DNA from: JAGVVZ01 sp964373165
Lineage (GTDB): Archaea > Aenigmatarchaeota > Aenigmatarchaeia > CG10238-14
Assembly: GCA_964373165.1 (NCBI GenBank)
Contig: CAYJTF010000021.1
Location: forward strand, 1 to 15,069
DNA length: 15,069 nucleotides
Reading direction: 5' to 3'
Within the stretch, counting starts at the first letter, position 1. Each line of letters opens with the position of its first letter. Shown here piece after piece: positions 12,325-15,069 of the stretch. The notes beneath the pieces are model-generated. The model did not search any database and was not told where the DNA came from. It saw nothing but the letters and a program-made list of their open reading frames with translations. The translations under genes were made by a program, and so were the position numbers.

Positions 12325-13413
12325 TTACTCTAAAAACTCTATGCCGAGTTCTTCTTCTATGACAGTTTTTTTTGGTTTGAACAGATCTTCAGTTGTATAA
12401 TCTTCCCCATCTTCAACACCAGTTATTATGAGCATAGCTCTTATGACATCCCCCATATCCTTTGAGATCTGGGCACCCCAAATAATTTTAGCATCCTCTG
12501 ATAGTTTATTGGATATGGCTTCTACAACTTCCTGAGCCTCTTTTATGGTCATATCTTGTCCTCCAGTAACATTAATTATTGCTCCAGATGCACCACCTAT
12601 ATCTAACGATAATAATGGATTTGCTAAAGCCTTTTCTACCGCTTCTACAGCCCTATTTTCTGAATTGCTTTCACCTATTCCAATCATAGCCAGTCCGCCC
12701 TTCCTCATAACAGCTTTTACGTCGGCCAGATCCAGGTTAATTAATCCAGGTGTTGTAATCAGTTCAGCAACACCTTTAACAGAATTGACCAAAATTTCAT
12801 CTGCTACTTTAAAAGCAGTGGCCAAGCTTACATTAGGAACAACTTCTAATAATCTATCATTGGGAATTATAATTATTGTATCGACAACTTTCCTGAGATT
12901 TTCCAACCCCACCTTTGCGTTTTTCATTCTTGTTTTTCCTTCCATAGTGAACGGTAAAGTGATTATGCCAATTGTCAGAATATTCATTTTTTGTGCGATT
13001 TCAGCCACGATAGGTACTGAACCGGTTCCAGTTCCCCCACCCAATCCGCAAGTGACAAATATCATGTCTGCTCCCTGGATTAAATTTTTTATCTCCTCTC
13101 TACTTTCTTTAGCAGCTTCCATGCCAACATTAGGGTCGCCACCTGCACCCAAGCCTCCTGTTAATTCTTTACCGATAAGAAGTTTCATATCAGAGTCGCA
13201 ATAAAACAGATCTTGAGCATCAGTGTTTAATGCAATGGTATGAACACCCTGTATACCCACTTCCATCATTCTTGTAATAGTGTTATTGCCCGCTCCGCCA
13301 CAGCCAACTACCTTTATGCTTGCCCTTTTCTCTTCAAGAAGTTTTTTTAATTCTTCATCTACTTTGTTTTCTCTCTTTTTTATTATATCTTTTCTCATTG
13401 AAGGAACTGCCAT
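12325..13413 (-). CDS. ftsZ: Cell-division GTPase FtsZ
   Basis: 362 aa. FtsZ is the tubulin homologue that polymerises with GTP into the division ring. Seen: a helical N-terminal extension (1-30), KVVGCGGAGNNT (34-45), NTDAQDL, GLGAGGDPNVG (88-97), the tubulin signature GGGTGTG (125-131), TMEGKTRMKNA, NDRLLEVVP, and the T7 catalytic loop NLDLADVKAVM (about 238-248). The C-terminal domain has GGQDMTIKEAQEVVE, and the protein ends with a conserved-looking short peptide IEEELGIEFLE, the likely binding site for membrane anchors. ATG start preceded by AGGT. It heads the ftsZ-secE-nusG-L11 cluster; its upstream region carries a TATA box and a perfect palindrome at the predicted transcript start. 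No second ftsZ is in the window. Confidence 0.97.
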   Translation of the reverse strand: MAVPSMRKDIIKKRENKVDEELKKLLEEKRASIKVVGCGGAGNNTITRMMEVGIQGVHTIALNTDAQDLFYCDSDMKLLIGKELTGGLGAGGDPNVGMEAAKESREEIKNLIQGADMIFVTCGLGGGTGTGSVPIVAEIAQKMNILTIGIITLPFTMEGKTRMKNAKVGLENLRKVVDTIIIIPNDRLLEVVPNVSLATAFKVADEILVNSVKGVAELITTPGLINLDLADVKAVMRKGGLAMIGIGESNSENRAVEAVEKALANPLLSLDIGGASGAIINVTGGQDMTIKEAQEVVEAISNKLSEDAKIIWGAQISKDMGDVIRAMLIITGVEDGEDYTTEDLFKPKKTVIEEELGIEFLE

Positions 13414-13436
13414 ATTTTATACCTTTTATTATCTTT

Positions 13437-13451
13437 TAGTTGTCACAACTA
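13437..13451. promoter_or_regulatory. Palindrome TAGTTGTCACAACTA at the ftsZ transcript start
   Basis: A perfect 7-bp inverted repeat around one central base. The ftsZ TATA box (13471-13480) predicts a transcript start near 13449, so the palindrome would cover it. The 1-nt centre is too short for an RNA hairpin, so a dimeric repressor site is the better reading. The regulator is unknown. Confidence 0.45.
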
Positions 13452-13470
13452 TTAAATTTCTTAGAACGCA

Positions 13471-13480
13471 AACTTAAATG
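13471..13480 (-). promoter_or_regulatory. TATA box of the ftsZ cluster
   Basis: Minus strand CATTTAAGTT centred about 62 nt before the ftsZ ATG, predicting a leader of about 36 nt. It lies just after the likely end of the FKBP transcript. Confidence 0.45.
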
Positions 13481-13493
13481 CCTTTTTATGAAT

Positions 13494-13508
13494 ATAAAAA
13501 AGAAAATT
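13494..13508 (-). terminator. T-rich terminator after the FKBP gene
   Basis: Minus strand TTTTCTTTTTTATA shortly after the FKBP stop codon, before the ftsZ TATA box. The form fits archaeal oligo-T termination; no hairpin is needed or seen. Confidence 0.35.
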
Positions 13509-13513
13509 ATTTT

Positions 13514-14167
13514 CTAGAATTCTTCGATGAATCTTATTTTCTGGATCCCCTTTATCCATTTTTTAATTGTCTGAACACATTCTTCCTTTGTTTTTCTATG
13601 AACATCAACCCTTATGTTTATTTCCGCAACACCATCTTTAACTGAAACTTCAGCATCCCCATCCTTCATTTTTATGTAGAGTTCTAGGATAGCATTTACT
13701 TGTTTATTTTCATCCTTTATCTGTTCTGTTATTTCCAAATCATATTCCAATTCTTTTCCTGCAAGTGGATGATTGAAGTCAACTGTTATTCTACCACCAG
13801 ATACAGACATAACTCTTCCGCTAACATTGTTCATATTGACTATCATGCCAGGATAAGGTTCCATATTTTGTTTTTTGAATTCCGAAATTGGTATAAGTTT
13901 GATTAATTTTTCACTTCTTTTGCCGAAACCCTCTTCTTGGGGAACTTCGATTTTTTTCTTCTCGCCTATTTTCATGTCCTTTAGTGTTTTTTCGATGCCT
14001 TTTATAATAAGATTGCTGCCAACAATTACTGGAACAGGGCCATATTTAAATTCAGGATTGAATATCGCATTTTCTTTAGCCACGTCCTCTTTTGTTAAAT
14101 CAAATATTTGCCCGCTTTCCTTTATTCTACCCACGAAATCTATTCTTATGAAATCTCCTTCATTCAT
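13514..14167 (-). CDS. FKBP-type prolyl isomerase with IF domain (SlyD-like, FKBP26 type)
   Basis: 217 aa. It catalyses cis/trans isomerisation of peptidyl-proline and acts as a chaperone, probably in the cytoplasm since no signal peptide is seen. The FKBP domain begins EGDFIRIDFVGRIKESGQIFDLT, continues with GPVPVIVGSNLIIKGIEKTLKDMKIGEKKKIEVPQEEGFGKRSEKLI (about 43-89), and resumes at RITVDFNHPLAGKELEYDLEI (about 126-146). The inserted flap (IF) domain, with IPISEFKKQNMEPYPGMIVNM, lies between. About 65 C-terminal residues form an extra alpha/beta domain, as in Methanocaldococcus FKBP26. ATG start with TGTGAT upstream and its own TATA box. No metal-binding His-rich tail of bacterial SlyD. 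Confidence 0.93.
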   Translation of the reverse strand: MNEGDFIRIDFVGRIKESGQIFDLTKEDVAKENAIFNPEFKYGPVPVIVGSNLIIKGIEKTLKDMKIGEKKKIEVPQEEGFGKRSEKLIKLIPISEFKKQNMEPYPGMIVNMNNVSGRVMSVSGGRITVDFNHPLAGKELEYDLEITEQIKDENKQVNAILELYIKMKDGDAEVSVKDGVAEINIRVDVHRKTKEECVQTIKKWIKGIQKIRFIEEF

Positions 14168-14195
14168 TTTATCACATGAATAAATGTAAAAAAGT

Positions 14196-14204
14196 CTTTA
14201 AATA
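14196..14204 (-). promoter_or_regulatory. TATA box of the FKBP gene
   Basis: Minus strand TATTTAAAG centred about 33 nt before the FKBP ATG, identical in core to the box of the next upstream gene. It predicts a very short leader holding the TGTGAT ribosome site at 14171-14176. Confidence 0.5.
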
Positions 14205-14273
14205 TTAAACATGAAGAATACACTCTTGTTTAGTTTATCAGCACTAAAAGATTAGAACTATCAAAAATGTTTA

Positions 14274-14290
14274 AAGAAAAAAATATATAA
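14274..14290 (-). terminator. T-rich terminator after the coiled-coil gene
   Basis: Minus strand ends a run TTATATATTTTTTTCTTT about 25 nt after the stop codon of the small coiled-coil gene. It is the usual oligo-T form of archaeal terminators. Confidence 0.35.
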
Positions 14291-14315
14291 AACATGCCAA
14301 CAGAATCATATTTTA

Positions 14316-14666
14316 TTAGTATTCCATTAGGCTGTCTACTATTTTGTCTATTTGTTCTTTTTCTTCTGTAGTTTTTGGTTTGAAGACGTCTTTCATTCTT
14401 TCTCTTAGCATCTCTCTTTTAGCTGCATCTCCCATTTTTGCTATTGCTTTCATTGAGTTTTCTACTCTTGTCAATCTAGCTTTTGTGTCTTTTAGTTCTT
14501 TTGTAACTTCTACTAATGCAGACCATAGTTGAGCGACTTTGACGTCGTCGGCTTGCATGTAGGCGCATCTATGTTTCTTTGCTTTTTCTAAAAGTTCTGC
14601 TAATTCAACTTGTCCGTCTTCGCATAAGAACTCTTTCCAGTCCTTTTCTTCTCCGAACAATACCAT
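14316..14666 (-). CDS. Small soluble coiled-coil protein, unknown function
   Basis: 116 aa, charged and almost wholly helical. An N-terminal segment FGEEKDWKEFLCEDGQVELAELLEKAKKHRCAYMQADDVKVAQLWSAL (4-51) leads into a heptad-like helix VEVTKELKDTKARLTRVENSMKAIAKMGD (about 52-80) and a Lys/Glu-rich end EEKEQIDKIVDSLMEY. There is no membrane segment, and the two Cys (15 and 34) do not form a CxxC. I do not recognise the family. Coding is well supported by the AGGTGA ribosome site 7 nt before the ATG, a TATA box at 14700-14708 and a downstream T-tract, so this is a monocistronic gene. A small oligomeric adaptor or nucleoid-associated role is possible but unsupported. Confidence 0.75.
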   Translation of the reverse strand: MVLFGEEKDWKEFLCEDGQVELAELLEKAKKHRCAYMQADDVKVAQLWSALVEVTKELKDTKARLTRVENSMKAIAKMGDAAKREMLRERMKDVFKPKTTEEKEQIDKIVDSLMEY

Positions 14667-14699
14667 TAAATTTCACCTTAAGAATGACTTCAAATTAAA

Positions 14700-14708
14700 C
14701 TTTAAATA
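14700..14708 (-). promoter_or_regulatory. TATA box of the small coiled-coil gene
   Basis: Minus strand TATTTAAAG centred about 38 nt before the ATG, giving a transcript start just before the GGTGA ribosome site. In the opposite direction the same bases read CTTTAAATA and could also serve a rightward transcript. Confidence 0.5.
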
Positions 14709-14759
14709 CTTAATGGTAGTAACAACTTTATTCATTCAATTTTCTTGTAAAATCCATCT

Positions 14760-14965
14760 TTAACCTGAAGTTTTGAGGCTTCTCGAATTACAGATAACGT
14801 ATGGCATTCTATAAGCTTCCTTCGAGAAATTGAATATAACATATGCCGTTATCAGAAGTCAGCAATAACGAAGTTTATAGTGATTTGTCGATAGACCACT
14901 TGCTGAAAACATGGAAGAAAGTAAGTTGATAACGGCTGTTATAAGTATCCGAGCCAAAGGTAATA
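14760..14965. other. Gene-free segment with interlocking inverted repeats
   Basis: No credible ORF on either strand in about 340 bases (14710-15039). Within 14760-14965 the GC is about 38% in the two 60-base lines I counted, against about 22% in the line just before. Perfect arms TTCTCGAA (14780-14787) and TTCGAGAA (14821-14828) interlock with GATAAC (14793-14798)/GTTATC (14848-14853) and GGCAT (14803-14807)/ATGCC (14843-14847). CGTTAT (14847-14852) also pairs with ATAACG (14865-14870), and ATAAC-GGCT-GTTAT forms a hairpin at 14929-14942. A T5 run at 14976 follows. This could be a structured RNA or the relic of a mobile element. Confidence 0.4.
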
Positions 14966-15039
14966 AAAGTCTGCGTTTTTCGGAATTAAAATCAAAATTA
15001 TAGCAAACTATTCTTAATTTTTGGTGAGGGTGAAACGAA

Positions 15040-15069
15040 TTGGAGGTATGGCGCAGAGTTTTTTGCTCA
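15040..15069 (+). CDS. Possible start of a gene cut by the window edge
   Basis: TTG at 15040 is preceded by GGTGAGGGTGAAACGAA, a good ribosome-site match 6-7 nt away, and opens a frame MEVWRRVFCS to the window end. An ATG at 15048 in another frame has GGAGGT touching it, which is too close to work. Only ten codons are visible, so the call is tentative and no product can be named. Confidence 0.25.
   Translation, partial: MEVWRRVFCS

Noticed and set aside
12545..13204. A 219-codon plus-strand frame opposite ftsZ
   Set aside because: It is antisense to an unmistakable FtsZ, Pro/Ser/Ile-rich without domain motifs, and lacks a ribosome site.
15045..15069. Possible tRNA 5' end (GGAGGTATGGCGCAG...)
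   Set aside because: The would-be D-loop lacks the GG pair and the 3' half is outside the window; a gene start fits better.
1..15069. CRISPR array, insertion sequence with transposase, or toxin-antitoxin pair
   Set aside because: No regularly spaced repeats, no transposase motifs and no recognisable toxin or antitoxin were found on either strand.

Overview
The window is AT-rich archaeal chromosome, read here as a small-genome DPANN-type or related euryarchaeal lineage. The archaeal assignment rests on Nop5 and fibrillarin, stalk proteins uL10/P1, a Spt5-type NusG, a TrmI-type tRNA methyltransferase, a Hel308-type helicase end, an archaeal type IV pilin, a tRNA with an anticodon-loop insertion, and TATA boxes (TTTAAATA-like) about 35-60 nt upstream of starts. 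The DPANN placement is inferred from very compact genes, many TTG starts and tiny zinc-ribbon ORFs; nothing seen is decisive for a phylum.

Layout. 1-482 (+): C-terminal end of a Hel308-like helicase. 510-596 (-): tRNA-Pro(CGG) with a probable 12-nt intron. 639-2197 (-): tight cluster trmI, DUF371 protein, degenerate PAP2-like membrane protein (4-nt gaps). 2259-2384 (-): 41-aa zinc ribbon. 2443-4533 (+): Nop5, a membrane-anchored Cys-rich protein, and fibrillarin, i.e. the C/D-box rRNA methylation machinery with a secreted-type gene in the middle. 4603-4809 (-): second small zinc ribbon. 4910-6645 (-): an HD hydrolase followed by a DHH/DHHA1 phosphoesterase. 6703-7125 (-): membrane-anchored LysM protein. 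7201-9769 (-): L1, L10, SurE, P1 operon, with a nucleotidase gene between L10 and P1. 10014-10490 (+): type IV pilin. 10487-13413 (-): ftsZ, secE, nusG, L11, a hidden 47-aa membrane ORF, and a membrane/coiled-coil protein. 13514-14167 (-): FKBP/SlyD-type prolyl isomerase. 14316-14666 (-): small coiled-coil protein. 14710-15039: no convincing gene, but a richer-GC segment with interlocking inverted repeats; a partial gene may begin at 15040.

The unifying theme is ribosome and translation supply: rRNA methylation guides, tRNA methylation, the L11/L1/L10/P1 stalk and L1-arm proteins, NusG and SecE, with FtsZ at the head of the secE-nusG-L11 cluster. Accessory genes (SurE, Cys-rich protein, tiny membrane ORF, pilin) are interleaved. 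The most unusual items are an L11 with about 50 extra linker residues and a lost Pro-rich loop, a PAP2-like protein lacking both catalytic histidines, an orphan tRNA T-arm-like sequence next to the L1 promoter, and the repeat-rich segment near the right end. No complete novel defence or mobile system is visible.
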